From positions 1,380,625 to 1,444,624 of the forward strand of contig JAEPQO010000001.1 in the NCBI GenBank assembly GCA_017640505.1: a stretch of DNA of 64,000 nucleotides. The letters run 5' to 3'. Numbering within the stretch: the stretch's first letter is position 1; each line of letters begins with the position of its first letter. The notes beneath the pieces were generated by a model. That model did not search any database and was not told the origin of the DNA. It saw nothing but the letters and a program-made list of their open reading frames with translations. This DNA comes from Rhodospirillales bacterium (GTDB taxonomy: Bacteria; Pseudomonadota; Alphaproteobacteria; Rhodospirillales; Casp-alpha2). Made by a program: the position numbers and the translations under genes. This document shows positions 50,357 through 59,295 of the stretch, piece after piece.

Positions 50357-51789
50357 GTGCCGCCGAGTTCGATATGGTTATCGTCGGTGCCGGTCCGGCC
50401 GGGATAGCGGCGGCGCATGAGGCGGTGAATGTCGGTCTGACGGTTTGCGTCGTCGACGAGCAGGATGCGCCTGGCGGGCAGATTTACCGTGACGTCGAGC
50501 GGGTGGCGATGGAGCGCGCCCACGATCTCGACGTGCTGGGCGCCGACTACAAATACGGCTTCGGCCTTGTCGACGGGCTGCACGCTTCGAAGGTAAAGCA
50601 TTTTGCCGGACACACCGTCTGGCAGATCGAACGGGATGGCACGGTCTGGTGCTCGGACGGCAACAAGGCGAAATGCATCAAGGGCCGGCGGGTTATGCTT
50701 GCAACCGGTGCCATGGAACGGCCGGTGCCGGTGCCGGGCTGGACACTGCCGGGGGTCATGACCGCAGGCGCCGCACAGATCCTGATGAAAAGTGCAGGCA
50801 TGGTGCCGTCAGGGCCCATCGCGATATGCGGCAGCGGACCGTTGCTTTTGCTGATCGCGGATCAACTCGTCCGCGCCGGTGCGAACATTGCCGTGCTCGC
50901 CGAAACGACGACGTTTGCCGATTACGTGCGCGCGGCGCCGCATCTCTTGCGCGCGCTGAAGGCCTTCGATTACCTGCAGAAAGGGATGGCGATGCGCCGC
51001 CGCATCAAGGCGGCGGGGGTGAAAATCGTCTCGGGTATTTCGGCGCTGGAAGTTGTTGGAAGCGAAAAGGCCGAGGGTGTTTCCTTCAAGGCCGGCGCCA
51101 AGACACACCGTATCGACGCGTCCACTGTCCTGTTGCATCAGGGCGTGGTGCCGAACACGCAGGCGACCCGGCAGCTACGGCTTGAGCATCTCTGGCACGC
51201 ACAGCAGCACTATTGGTATCCGAAAACCGGGCGCCATGGGTCGACCGAGGCGGCGGCGATCTACATCGCCGGTGATGGTGCAGGGATCAATGGAGCGCGT
51301 GCGGCTGAGGCGGCGGGGCGCCTGACGGCGCTCGAGGTTGCCTGCTCACTCGATGCCATCAGCCGCGAAAATTTCGATCTGAAGGCGGCGCCTTGGCAAT
51401 CGGAACTGGATCATCATCAGGCCGTCCGGCCGCTTTTGGATGCCATGTTTCGGCCGCCGGCGGAGATCCTCAATCCGCCGAACGATTCCACCATCGTCTG
51501 CCGATGCGAGGAAGTCACGGCGGGAGACATTCGCGAGGCAGCACGCCTGGGTGCGCCCGGGCCGAACCAGTTGAAGGCGTTCCTGCGCGCAGGCATGGGG
51601 CCGTGCCAGGGGCGTATGTGCGGGCTAACGGTAACGGAAGTGCTCGCCGCGGCACACGGGACGTCGCCTGCCCAGATCGGGGCTTATCGCATCCGGCCAC
51701 CGCTGAAACCGCTCAGCCTCGCGGAACTCGCGGACATGGAAGCCGGCGACAGCGACGTTACTTTAGGGTCCCCGTCATCCGGTCCTTGA
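50353..51789 (+). CDS. FAD/NAD(P)-type subunit with BFD iron-sulfur domain (HcnB/LhpE/OoxA-like)
   Basis: 478 residues from a GTG overlapping the upstream stop (GTGA). The N-terminal FAD fold FDMVIVGAGPAGIAAAHEAVNVG is followed by a second nucleotide fold (ICGSGPLLLLIADQLV) and a BFD-like [2Fe-2S] site near the C-terminus (VCRCEEVTAGDIREA ... GPCQGRMCG). It completes the three-subunit enzyme. Its 3' end overlaps the convergent oxidase gene by 32 bases. Confidence 0.88.
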   Translation: MSAAEFDMVIVGAGPAGIAAAHEAVNVGLTVCVVDEQDAPGGQIYRDVERVAMERAHDLDVLGADYKYGFGLVDGLHASKVKHFAGHTVWQIERDGTVWCSDGNKAKCIKGRRVMLATGAMERPVPVPGWTLPGVMTAGAAQILMKSAGMVPSGPIAICGSGPLLLLIADQLVRAGANIAVLAETTTFADYVRAAPHLLRALKAFDYLQKGMAMRRRIKAAGVKIVSGISALEVVGSEKAEGVSFKAGAKTHRIDASTVLLHQGVVPNTQATRQLRLEHLWHAQQHYWYPKTGRHGSTEAAAIYIAGDGAGINGARAAEAAGRLTALEVACSLDAISRENFDLKAAPWQSELDHHQAVRPLLDAMFRPPAEILNPPNDSTIVCRCEEVTAGDIREAARLGAPGPNQLKAFLRAGMGPCQGRMCGLTVTEVLAAAHGTSPAQIGAYRIRPPLKPLSLAELADMEAGDSDVTLGSPSSGP

Positions 51790-53041
51790 ACTTGTACCAG
51801 TTCATCATGATCGGCAGGAACCATGGCGTGCCGTTGTAGAACGGGATCGCGCGGAACGGGACCTTGTCAAAGGCGGATGCCCCTTCTTCCTGCCCCATGA
51901 CGACCATCGCTGCCTTTTGTCCCATCCAGCGGGCCCAGACGACACCCGATCCGCAGAACCCGGTCGCGTAGACGACGCCGTCGTGAATCGTCAGTTTCGG
52001 CAATTCGTCCATCGGGAAAGCCACGAAGCCGAACCAGTGATGCGACAGTTCCGTATCCGAAAGTTCGGGGAAGATCTCCAGCAGGCCACCTCGAAGCCGC
52101 TCGCGCGCCTTCGCTGCGTCGTCATCGTAACGCCGGCCGCCCAGCAAAATGCGTGTGCCATCCGGTGACGGCCGGTAATAGTGACCGAGCTGCCGCGTTT
52201 CGCCGTGCATCTGCTTTTTCGGCATTAGGGTATTCATCAGGTTCGGGCTCAGGGGTGCCGTCGCAATCATTTCCGAGATTACGGGCACGAGCCGGCGGCG
52301 CAGCCAAGGCAAGCCCTTATCCGTATAGCCGTTGGTGCAGACAATGACGTGGTTAGCCTTGATGGCCCCTTTCGGCGTCGTGACTTCGAACATGCCGCCG
52401 ACGCGCTGTATATTGGTGACGCCGGTGCCGCCGAAAACCTTGGCGCCAGCGGCCTCGGCAACGCGGCGAAGTTCGCGGTGCAGTTTACCGGGGTGAATGC
52501 CGCCCATGTCGGAGCGTACGGCGCCCCCGTGGTACAGGTCGGAGCCGATCTCGTCATGCTGGTCCGCGCGTTCGATGATTTTCACCTCGATACCGAGATG
52601 GCGGTGCATCATGTCTGCTTCGCGCTTCATGCTTTCGAGGATTTCCGGACGCATGGCGCCGGTGAAGCGGCCGGTCAGTTGAAAGTCGCAGTCGAGTTTT
52701 TCGTTCTCGATGAAATCGAACAGGTCCTGGCGTGCCGTCATGCCCTCGGCATAAAACGCCTTGGCCTGTTCCATGCCGAATTTATTGACGAGCTTTGAGA
52801 ACGAATGGCGGATGTTTCCGCTGGTCAGGCCGCCGTTGCGGCTCGACGCGCCGTCGCCCGGGCGGTCACGTTCCAGCACGATGACGTCGCGCCCAGCCCG
52901 GCAAAGCGGGATCGCCGCACCCATGCCGGCGTAGCCGCCACCGACGATGACCACATCGGCGGTTCCCGGTGGCGGGCCGTTTTCCGCAGGTTGCGGTTCG
53001 GCTTCTTCCCACCAATAGGGACGGTCCTTGACGGTACTCAT
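51758..53041 (-). CDS. FAD-dependent oxidoreductase (DadA/PuuB-like)
   Basis: 427 residues. The FAD fold DVVIVGGGYAGMGAAIPLCRAGRDVIVLERD sits after a 25-residue lead (RPYWWEEAEPQP), and GDGASSRNGGLTSGN matches the gamma-glutamylputrescine-oxidase branch. It probably oxidises an amine or amino acid. It is convergent with, and overlaps, the three-subunit dehydrogenase operon, suggesting a related substrate. Confidence 0.85.
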   Translation of the reverse strand: MSTVKDRPYWWEEAEPQPAENGPPPGTADVVIVGGGYAGMGAAIPLCRAGRDVIVLERDRPGDGASSRNGGLTSGNIRHSFSKLVNKFGMEQAKAFYAEGMTARQDLFDFIENEKLDCDFQLTGRFTGAMRPEILESMKREADMMHRHLGIEVKIIERADQHDEIGSDLYHGGAVRSDMGGIHPGKLHRELRRVAEAAGAKVFGGTGVTNIQRVGGMFEVTTPKGAIKANHVIVCTNGYTDKGLPWLRRRLVPVISEMIATAPLSPNLMNTLMPKKQMHGETRQLGHYYRPSPDGTRILLGGRRYDDDAAKARERLRGGLLEIFPELSDTELSHHWFGFVAFPMDELPKLTIHDGVVYATGFCGSGVVWARWMGQKAAMVVMGQEEGASAFDKVPFRAIPFYNGTPWFLPIMMNWYKFKDRMTGTLK

Positions 53042-53131
53042 TGTTCAAATCTCGCTGAAAAAATTGAAGTCTGGATTTTTTAGTTAGGCACGCACAGTCG
53101 TGCTTGCCAATCCCGCCCGTGATCTGGACAC

Positions 53132-53160
53132 AAAAAAAGCGTGCCGTTGGCACGCTTTTT
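53132..53160 (-). terminator. Terminator of the cold-shock gene, usable in both directions
   Basis: GCGTGCC (53139-53145) and GGCACGC (53149-53155) form a 7-bp stem extended by A-T pairs, with seven A on one side and five T on the other. On the minus strand, after the cold-shock gene, the stem is followed by seven T. Confidence 0.9.
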
Positions 53161-53206
53161 CGGTTGGCGATCCGCCGCCGGGTGACCGGCGGCGGTGCCT
53201 GAAGAC

Positions 53207-53416
53207 TTAGTCTTCGACCGTCAGGTTTTCGGCCGACGATTTGCCGTTGCGGCCGGCTTCGAGGTCGAAGGTGACCTTCTGGCCTTCACGCAGCGTCGTC
53301 AGACCCGCACGCTCAACGGCGGAGATGTGAACGAAGGCGTCCTTGCCGCCATCCGACGGTTCGATGAAGCCATAACCTTTGGTCGGGTTAAACCATTTGA
53401 CAGTACCAGTAGCCAT
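53207..53416 (-). CDS. cspA: Cold-shock-domain protein (CspA family)
   Basis: 69 residues. RNP motifs [17 protein letters not shown] and [10 protein letters not shown] are intact, with AGAGGA before the ATG. It binds single-stranded RNA and melts secondary structure, acting as an RNA chaperone in growth or cold shock. The leader carries a long stem-loop (53442-53472). A strong terminator follows. Confidence 0.95.
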   Translation of the reverse strand: MATGTVKWFNPTKGYGFIEPSDGGKDAFVHISAVERAGLTTLREGQKVTFDLEAGRNGKSSAENLTVED

Positions 53417-53441
53417 GTCGATTTCCTCTAACAGTTGTCAT

Positions 53442-53472
53442 GGACAGGTCCCTGCACCGTGCGGGGCTGTCC
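53442..53472 (-). promoter_or_regulatory. Stem-loop in the cold-shock gene leader
   Basis: GGACAG (53442-53447) pairs with CTGTCC (53467-53472), with an inner CCC/GGG pair, 26 bases before the start codon. Cold-shock leaders are often structured and temperature-responsive. The rest of the 206-base gap to 53623 shows nothing further. Confidence 0.4.
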
Positions 53473-53622
53473 TGTAACGCTCACATTGTCAGGGGATCTC
53501 GTAGCTTACCGGCGAACCGGGATCTCATAGACTCTAAACAAATGTAATACGCGTCGGGAATATGCGGCCAAAACGGGTTTCAAGTCAATCGAATCGCGAA
53601 ATCGTGATATTTTTCGCGTGGC

Positions 53623-55017
53623 CTATTTTCCGGCCAATAATGCCATCAGCTCGTTGAAATCCGTAACGGTTTCCAATGCCATCAGGGTGTCGAAGGCTGG
53701 CGCGACGGCGTTTTCGGGGATTGCGCGGGCGGCACAATCCTCGAATTTGGCGAACAGTTCGGCCCGGTTCATCGCATTGTCGCCGCTGCGTCCGACCATA
53801 TTGTCCATGCGTTTGAAGAGCTTTCGGCCATCGGTAAGTGACACCGCGACTTCGGCATCCCAGGTGCCGCCTTCGGGTGCGCCCGGCTCGCCGAACGGCA
53901 CGACCGTGATCTTCTCAAGCAGGCGCACGACCTCAGGCTGCAGGAAAGCGTCGTTCTCAAAATCTTTTAGACGGACGGCGCCGTCCAGCAATGCGCGGGC
54001 AACGGCATACTGCTGCGAGAACTTGGCCTGCAGGACGCCCTGCGGGAACGCCGTGTTGGTGTGCCGGAACCGGCGTTGATGTACGTGAATGGTGATGTTT
54101 TCGACATTGTCGGCGGTAACGCCATCATCCGCGCGAAGGGCCAGCATCGCGGCGATGGCATGATGCGTTGAACCGCAGCACGGGAACTGCTTTACGCCGA
54201 TGCTGGGCAGTTCGATCGTCAGCGGCGCCGTCCAGGCCGAAAGCAGGGGCGTTGCGTCGAAGGTGCCCTCGCCGTTGAAGACATTGAAGAAGCCCTGATG
54301 GTGTTCCATCGCCTGCGGGTTGGCCTCGAATCCGCGCTCGGCGATCAGCGCCGCCATCAAGCCGGACCGGCCCGAGTGGCCGACGTGAAGTGGTTTCGTC
54401 ATGGTGCCGAAGTTGGCCTTGATTCCGGCGGCGAGCGACGCCGCGATGGCCAGCGCGCGCGTGGTCTTCGTGGCGTCGAGGTTGAGTGCACGGGCAGCCG
54501 CGGCGACGGTGCCGAAGATGCCAAGCGTTGCCGTCGGGTGCCAGCCCTTGTCGTAGTGATGCGGGTGCAGCGCCATGGCGAAGCGGTGTTCGACTTCGAA
54601 GCCGACGACATAGGCGTCGATCAGCTGGCGGCCGGTCAGACCTTTTTCCTCGGCAAGGGCGAATAGCACGGGGACCAACGGTACCGATTGATGGCCCCCG
54701 AGGACGTCGGAAAAATCGTCGAAGTCCAGCGCGTGAGATGCAATGCCGTTCACCAGCGTCGCATCGAGCGCGCTCGTGCGTTGCCCAGTGCCGAGGATCA
54801 AACAGGACCCGGGCGCATCTGCTACGCCCGGGGTCGAGAGCAGGATCTGCGTACAGGGTTCAGGGAGTCCTGCTAGAGTAACGCCGATGGTATCCGTAAT
54901 CCCTGCTTTTGCGACATCGATGGCTTTAGGGGTAATCGTTTCCGGATCAAACGTGGTAATGCGCTCGGCGAGTGCGGCAAGGACATTGGTCGCTTCGGTG
55001 GTGTTCAGTCCGTCCAT
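53623..55017 (-). CDS. MmgE/PrpD family protein
   Basis: 464 residues, full length, with GGAGG before the ATG. Typical blocks: DTIGVTLAGLPEP, NGIASHALDFDDF, GWHPTATLGIFGTVAAAARAL and KQFPCCGSTHHAIAA. The family includes 2-methylcitrate dehydratase and iminodisuccinate epimerase-type enzymes acting on tricarboxylates. It follows the tricarballylate-dehydrogenase-like gene by 21 bases, so a tricarboxylate pathway is inferred. Confidence 0.9.
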   Translation of the reverse strand: MDGLNTTEATNVLAALAERITTFDPETITPKAIDVAKAGITDTIGVTLAGLPEPCTQILLSTPGVADAPGSCLILGTGQRTSALDATLVNGIASHALDFDDFSDVLGGHQSVPLVPVLFALAEEKGLTGRQLIDAYVVGFEVEHRFAMALHPHHYDKGWHPTATLGIFGTVAAAARALNLDATKTTRALAIAASLAAGIKANFGTMTKPLHVGHSGRSGLMAALIAERGFEANPQAMEHHQGFFNVFNGEGTFDATPLLSAWTAPLTIELPSIGVKQFPCCGSTHHAIAAMLALRADDGVTADNVENITIHVHQRRFRHTNTAFPQGVLQAKFSQQYAVARALLDGAVRLKDFENDAFLQPEVVRLLEKITVVPFGEPGAPEGGTWDAEVAVSLTDGRKLFKRMDNMVGRSGDNAMNRAELFAKFEDCAARAIPENAVAPAFDTLMALETVTDFNELMALLAGK

Positions 55018-55038
55018 GTCCGTACCCTCCTTGTTCGG

Positions 55039-56541
55039 TCAGGCGACGGCCTTGGCGCGCCCGGCGTACCGGGCGGCACTTTCACCCGCCAGCTTGCCGA
55101 ATACGGCGCCGGCCATCAAGCCGCTGCCTCCCGGGTAGTTTTCGTAAAACAGCCCGCCGACCAGTTCGCCCGCGGCGTAAAGTCCAGGAATGCTGCGGTC
55201 GCTCATGTCCTGGACCTCGCCATCGTCGTTGATGCGAAGGCCACCGAACGTGAACGTCACACCAGTCGTCGTGACGAACGCTTCGAACGGCGGCTCGCTG
55301 ATCGGCAGCGCCCAGTTGGTCTTGTTGACGGCAAGACCTTTGGTCGTCACGCCGTCGAGAACAGAGGGGTTGAAATCGCCCGGCTGGCATGCGGCGTTGA
55401 ACTCGTCCACCGTCTTCGTGAGGGCTTCCGGGTCGATTTCAAGATGAGCCGCCAGTTCAGCCATGCTGTCGGCGGTATACTTCGTGACCTGTTTTATTCT
55501 GTATTCGTCACGAAGCAGGGGGATCGTCTTCTGATCGAAAATCTGGATGGCGGTGCGGAACGGCTGCTTCATGATCTCGCGGCCGAACTTGACATAAGTG
55601 TGGTTGCGCAGGTCCTCGCCCTCATCGACGAACCGCTCGCCCTTGAGGTTGACCATGATGCCCCACGGGTAGGAATGCTTCTGGAAGTTATCCAGCACTT
55701 CGTAGTCGCCATACGGCGGTGCGGAGATATCCCAGCCGACCGAATGGCAGCCGGACCAGTTGCCGAATGGCCGTGCGCCGATGTCGATCGCCATGCGGAT
55801 GCCGTCGCCCATATTGTGGCGCGTGCCGCGCACGCGGGCGAGGTCCCAGCCTGCTCCCAGATACTGCGCGCGCATGGCCGGGTTGGATTCGAAGCCGCCG
55901 CAGGCGAGAACGACCGAGTCGGTTTGGATGTCCTCATAGCCGTTCGGGCCGCGGACCCGGAGGCCTGTGATTGAACGTTTGTCGTCCTGGTACAGTTCGG
56001 TAGCGCCGGTCGAATACCTGATCTCGCAACCCATCTTGAGGGCATGGGCGAGCTCCATCTCGACGAGTCCGGCGCCGCCGCCGACGGCTTCGATATTCAC
56101 ACCGCCGTAAAAATGATGTTTGCCATCGACCAAAAAAGACTGGCGCCCGAACATGGGGATGAAACGCACCCCGTGCTCGCGCAGCCAGACCATAGTCGGG
56201 CGCGAACCGTCGATGAGGGTCCACGCCATTTCTTCGTCCGCCTGATGATGGGTGACCTTCATCAGGGCGTCATAGAACACGTTCCTGTCGTGTACCGGGA
56301 GCACGATCTGCTCGCGCTCCGCATCCGATAAGTCCGTGAGTACGTCCGTAGCAGCGTCATCAATCCCTGTATGGCAAAAGCGAAACCCGCCGGCGGTGAA
56401 GTATGAATTCCCGCCTTTTTCTTCTTCGCTCGCTTTTTCCAGGATGAGGACGCTTGCGCCGTTTTCCCGGGCTGCCATGGCCGCGCAGAGCGCGGCGTTG
56501 CCAGCGCCGACGACAACGACGTCGTACTTCTTATTACTCAT
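55039..56541 (-). CDS. tcuA: Tricarballylate-dehydrogenase-like FAD protein (fumarate reductase family)
   Basis: 500 residues. The FAD fold YDVVVVGAGNAALCAAMAARENG and GGNSYFTAGGFRF, then the family C-terminus SIPGLYAAGELVGGLFYENYPGGSGLMAGAVFGKLAG, closely recall TcuA, which oxidises tricarballylate to cis-aconitate. No TcuB or TcuC is adjacent, so the assignment is by sequence only. It is the first gene of an operon with MmgE/PrpD and is divergent from a LysR gene. Confidence 0.82.
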   Translation of the reverse strand: MSNKKYDVVVVGAGNAALCAAMAARENGASVLILEKASEEEKGGNSYFTAGGFRFCHTGIDDAATDVLTDLSDAEREQIVLPVHDRNVFYDALMKVTHHQADEEMAWTLIDGSRPTMVWLREHGVRFIPMFGRQSFLVDGKHHFYGGVNIEAVGGGAGLVEMELAHALKMGCEIRYSTGATELYQDDKRSITGLRVRGPNGYEDIQTDSVVLACGGFESNPAMRAQYLGAGWDLARVRGTRHNMGDGIRMAIDIGARPFGNWSGCHSVGWDISAPPYGDYEVLDNFQKHSYPWGIMVNLKGERFVDEGEDLRNHTYVKFGREIMKQPFRTAIQIFDQKTIPLLRDEYRIKQVTKYTADSMAELAAHLEIDPEALTKTVDEFNAACQPGDFNPSVLDGVTTKGLAVNKTNWALPISEPPFEAFVTTTGVTFTFGGLRINDDGEVQDMSDRSIPGLYAAGELVGGLFYENYPGGSGLMAGAVFGKLAGESAARYAGRAKAVA

Positions 56542-56548
56542 CGGATGT

Positions 56549-56569
56549 TTCCCTAAGTAACTCGGGCGT
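56549..56569 (+). repeat. Copy 2 of the dispersed ~21-bp element
   Basis: The same order of bases as 11391-11412 (TTCCCTAAGTAA then CTCGGGCGT, lacking one A). Here it lies 8 bases upstream of the TcuA-like ATG (minus strand) and supplies its ribosome site, in reverse orientation relative to the gene. Confidence 0.5.
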
Positions 56570-56657
56570 TTTTCGCGTTCTTATCGGCACAGTCTGCGTT
56601 GGCTTGATTGTAAAGTAAAATTCAAATATCTTTAGATTTAATAAGGAAAACTAAATA

Positions 56658-57572
56658 ATGAACATTCCCTACGGCATTCGTGATATCGAAGTCTTTATCC
56701 GCGTCATCGACAGCGGGAGCTTCAAGGAGGCGGCCGCCTTTCTGAACGTTACCCAGTCGGCGCTGACCCAGCGGTTGCAGAAACTGGAAGACGCCGTCGG
56801 CGCGAAATTGATTGACCGCACGACGCGATCCATTGCACTCACCGCGGTCGGTCGGGCATTCCTGCCCGCGGCGCGGCGGATGCTGAATCAGTTTGAGCAG
56901 GCTTATAACGACATCCGCGACGTAATTGATGTTGCGGGTGGGCGGGTGACGATCTCGAGCCTGATTTCCGTCGCGACATATGTGCTGCCGGATGTGATCG
57001 GGCGTTTTGCCGAAGATCACCCGAACGTCGGAATCCGCGTTATCGATGTTTCCGAGCAGGAGATCATGTCGTACGTCCGCCGGGGCGAGGCGGAATTCGC
57101 CATCGACATGCGGACCGATGATATCGAGGAGGGGCTGGTCACGACGCCATTGATGGAGGACGGCTTCGTGCTGGCGTGCCGGGACGACCATCCGCACGCC
57201 GATGGCGGCACCGTTGATGCCGGCGAGTTGAGTGGCATGCCGCTGATGATCCTCGGTGCGCGCAGCGGTACCAGCCGCGTGCTGCAGGCGCACCTGACGA
57301 ACCGGGCGACGTCGGCCAAGTGGCTTTATGAAGTGCAGCATCTTTCAACAATGGTCGGGTTCCTGGAGGCCGGCATGGGCGTCGGCATCATTCCGCGCAT
57401 GGTGATGCGAGGCGTCGCGTCGCGCCGGCTGGTCTCGCGACCGCTGCACGGTCCAAGTCTCTCGCGGACACTGGAACTGGTGGAACGGCGCGGCGCAACC
57501 CTGTCTCCGGCTGCCGAGCAACTCAAGCAGATGATCCTCGCCGAATTTACGGAACTGGCAAAAGCAGCCTAG
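56658..57572 (+). CDS. LysR-family transcriptional regulator
   Basis: 304 residues with AAGGA before the ATG. The helix-turn-helix is DSGSFKEAAAFLNVTQSALTQRLQKLEDAVGAKL, and the sensor domain is complete. It lies divergent from the tcuA-like operon (116 bases) and convergent with the AtuA-type operon, so it may govern the first. The stop shares CTAG with the convergent gene (57569-57572). Confidence 0.9.
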   Translation: MNIPYGIRDIEVFIRVIDSGSFKEAAAFLNVTQSALTQRLQKLEDAVGAKLIDRTTRSIALTAVGRAFLPAARRMLNQFEQAYNDIRDVIDVAGGRVTISSLISVATYVLPDVIGRFAEDHPNVGIRVIDVSEQEIMSYVRRGEAEFAIDMRTDDIEEGLVTTPLMEDGFVLACRDDHPHADGGTVDAGELSGMPLMILGARSGTSRVLQAHLTNRATSAKWLYEVQHLSTMVGFLEAGMGVGIIPRMVMRGVASRRLVSRPLHGPSLSRTLELVERRGATLSPAAEQLKQMILAEFTELAKAA

Positions 57573-57931
57573 AGATACCGTGACCCCGCCGGGATGCAGG
57601 ATCGCGGCACCGTTACCTCGATTTCACCCAGCAGCATGAACGACAGCGTCTTGCCGTGCAGATCCTGATTGAGGGAACTGTTCACACCGCCCTCGAGCGC
57701 GTTGTCTATGACGAAATTCATCGCCGGCAGGTTCGGCAGTTCGTAACGGGTGACGTCCGTTGCGCCCTTGTGACGGAAAAGATCCAGCACGCGGGCTTCG
57801 GTCACCTGTTCCAGCAAATGCGGAAAAGCTTCCGCGACGTAGGGGATCAGCGAGATGTTGGAACGATTGCCCTTGTCGCCGGTGCGGCCATGTGCGACGG
57901 CATGCAGGGGGAGGGTGATCAAGTCGCTCAT
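57569..57931 (-). CDS. AtuA-associated small protein
   Basis: 120 residues. LHAVAHGRTGDKGNRSNISLIPY and LNQDLHGKTLSFMLLGEIEV match the small ferredoxin-fold partner that follows or is fused to AtuA. The role is unproven, probably a subunit. It overlaps AtuA by 4 bases (57928-57931). Confidence 0.82.
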   Translation of the reverse strand: MSDLITLPLHAVAHGRTGDKGNRSNISLIPYVAEAFPHLLEQVTEARVLDLFRHKGATDVTRYELPNLPAMNFVIDNALEGGVNSSLNQDLHGKTLSFMLLGEIEVTVPRSCIPAGSRYL

Positions 57932-59295
57932 GGCGCCACCTCCTCGGCTCGGGCCTGAGCCTCGACCGGGCCGCGGGGTACCAGCACGGATGCCGTGTTC
58001 ACCTGTCCTGTGACGTTGCAGCGATAGCCTCCGCCGCCCGCGGGGCCGGAACAGAACAGGCTCAGGACCTCGTCGTTCACATACTGTGCGGTTGCCTTAT
58101 CCGCCGTTCGGATCGCGGCGCGCAGACGGTACTCGCCGTCCATCGGCATGTTCTTCGCGCGTTCGCGCTCTGACGCGTCGTTGTCGTAGGTTGCGCCCGT
58201 GCCGGTGATCTCGATCCGCACCGGTTCGGTCACGCCGTGGCTCTTGACCCGCGAGCGCACCACGTCGGCGGCCAGCCGGGCACGGGCAAGGGCATTGGGC
58301 CCCGCATAGATCATCTCGGACTCGCCGAGCCACCCGCCGTCGGCCGATACCGTAACCTTGAGCGTCTCCGGCGGTGACGATCCCTTGGCACCGACGACGC
58401 GGATGCGGTCCTTGCCGTCTTCGGTCAGCGTCACCCCGGTGACGTCGAGCTGCACGTCCGGTGTCAGGTAGGCCGACGGGTCATGGACTTCATAGAGCAT
58501 CTGTTCGATGACGGTCGCACGTGTGACCATGCCGCCGGTGTCGTCGGCCTTGGTGATGGTCAGCGTGCCGTCCGCCTCGATCTCGCCGATGGGAAAACCC
58601 AATTGATCGAGGCCGGGCACGTCTTTGAAGCCCGGGTCGCAGAAATAGCCGCCCGTCACCTGGCCGCCGCACTCCAGCAGGTGCCCCGCAAGCGTGCCCT
58701 GCGCCAGCAGGTCCCAGTCTTCCGGTCCCCAGCCGTATTCGTGAATGAGCGGGCCAAGTACCAATGCCGCGTCGGTGGTGCGGCCGACGAGCACCACGTC
58801 GACGCCGAGTTTCAGCGCTTCCGCGACGGGACGTGCCCCCAGGTACGCATTGGCGGCGACGATTTCCTTGCCGTCGATGCTGACACCTTCGACTGTCGGC
58901 AGGTTTGCAATTTCGTCCGCGGCCATGAAGGCGAGCAGGTCATCGCCGAGGACGACCGCGACGCGCAGTCCCTTGACACCCAGTTCCTTTGCCAGTTCAT
59001 GCGTGCGCTTGGCGCCACCCAGCGGATTGGCATTCCCCAGGTTGGCGACGATAGTGACATTGTTTTCTTTCGCGCTTTTGAGGACGTTTCTTAGATACGG
59101 CTCCAGATACGGGGAATACCCCATTTCCGGTTTGCGCATCTTGATCCGCTGCGCGATCGCCAGTGTGCGTTCGCCCATGACCTCGAAGATCAGGTAGCGG
59201 GGACCGTTTTTCTTTTTCAAGGTCTCGACGACAGGAATGCCCGCGTCCAGGCGGTCGCCGGCGAAACCTGCGCCACTGCCGATGTAAACTGTCAT
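57928..59295 (-). CDS. AtuA family (acyclic terpene utilisation, DUF1446) protein
   Basis: 455 residues from the ATG at 59295 (MTVYIGSGAGFAGDRLDAG), overlapping the preceding gene by 4 bases. GLRVAVVLGDDL, GQVTGGYFCDPGFKDVPGLDQLGFPIGEIEADG and VLVGRTTDAALVLGPLIHEYGWGPEDWD are family blocks. AtuA is needed for citronellol/geranate use in Pseudomonas; the reaction is unknown. It is in an operon with an Ldh_2 dehydrogenase and a small partner, so a related branched-acid pathway is possible. Confidence 0.85.
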   Translation of the reverse strand: MTVYIGSGAGFAGDRLDAGIPVVETLKKKNGPRYLIFEVMGERTLAIAQRIKMRKPEMGYSPYLEPYLRNVLKSAKENNVTIVANLGNANPLGGAKRTHELAKELGVKGLRVAVVLGDDLLAFMAADEIANLPTVEGVSIDGKEIVAANAYLGARPVAEALKLGVDVVLVGRTTDAALVLGPLIHEYGWGPEDWDLLAQGTLAGHLLECGGQVTGGYFCDPGFKDVPGLDQLGFPIGEIEADGTLTITKADDTGGMVTRATVIEQMLYEVHDPSAYLTPDVQLDVTGVTLTEDGKDRIRVVGAKGSSPPETLKVTVSADGGWLGESEMIYAGPNALARARLAADVVRSRVKSHGVTEPVRIEITGTGATYDNDASERERAKNMPMDGEYRLRAAIRTADKATAQYVNDEVLSLFCSGPAGGGGYRCNVTGQVNTASVLVPRGPVEAQARAEEVAP

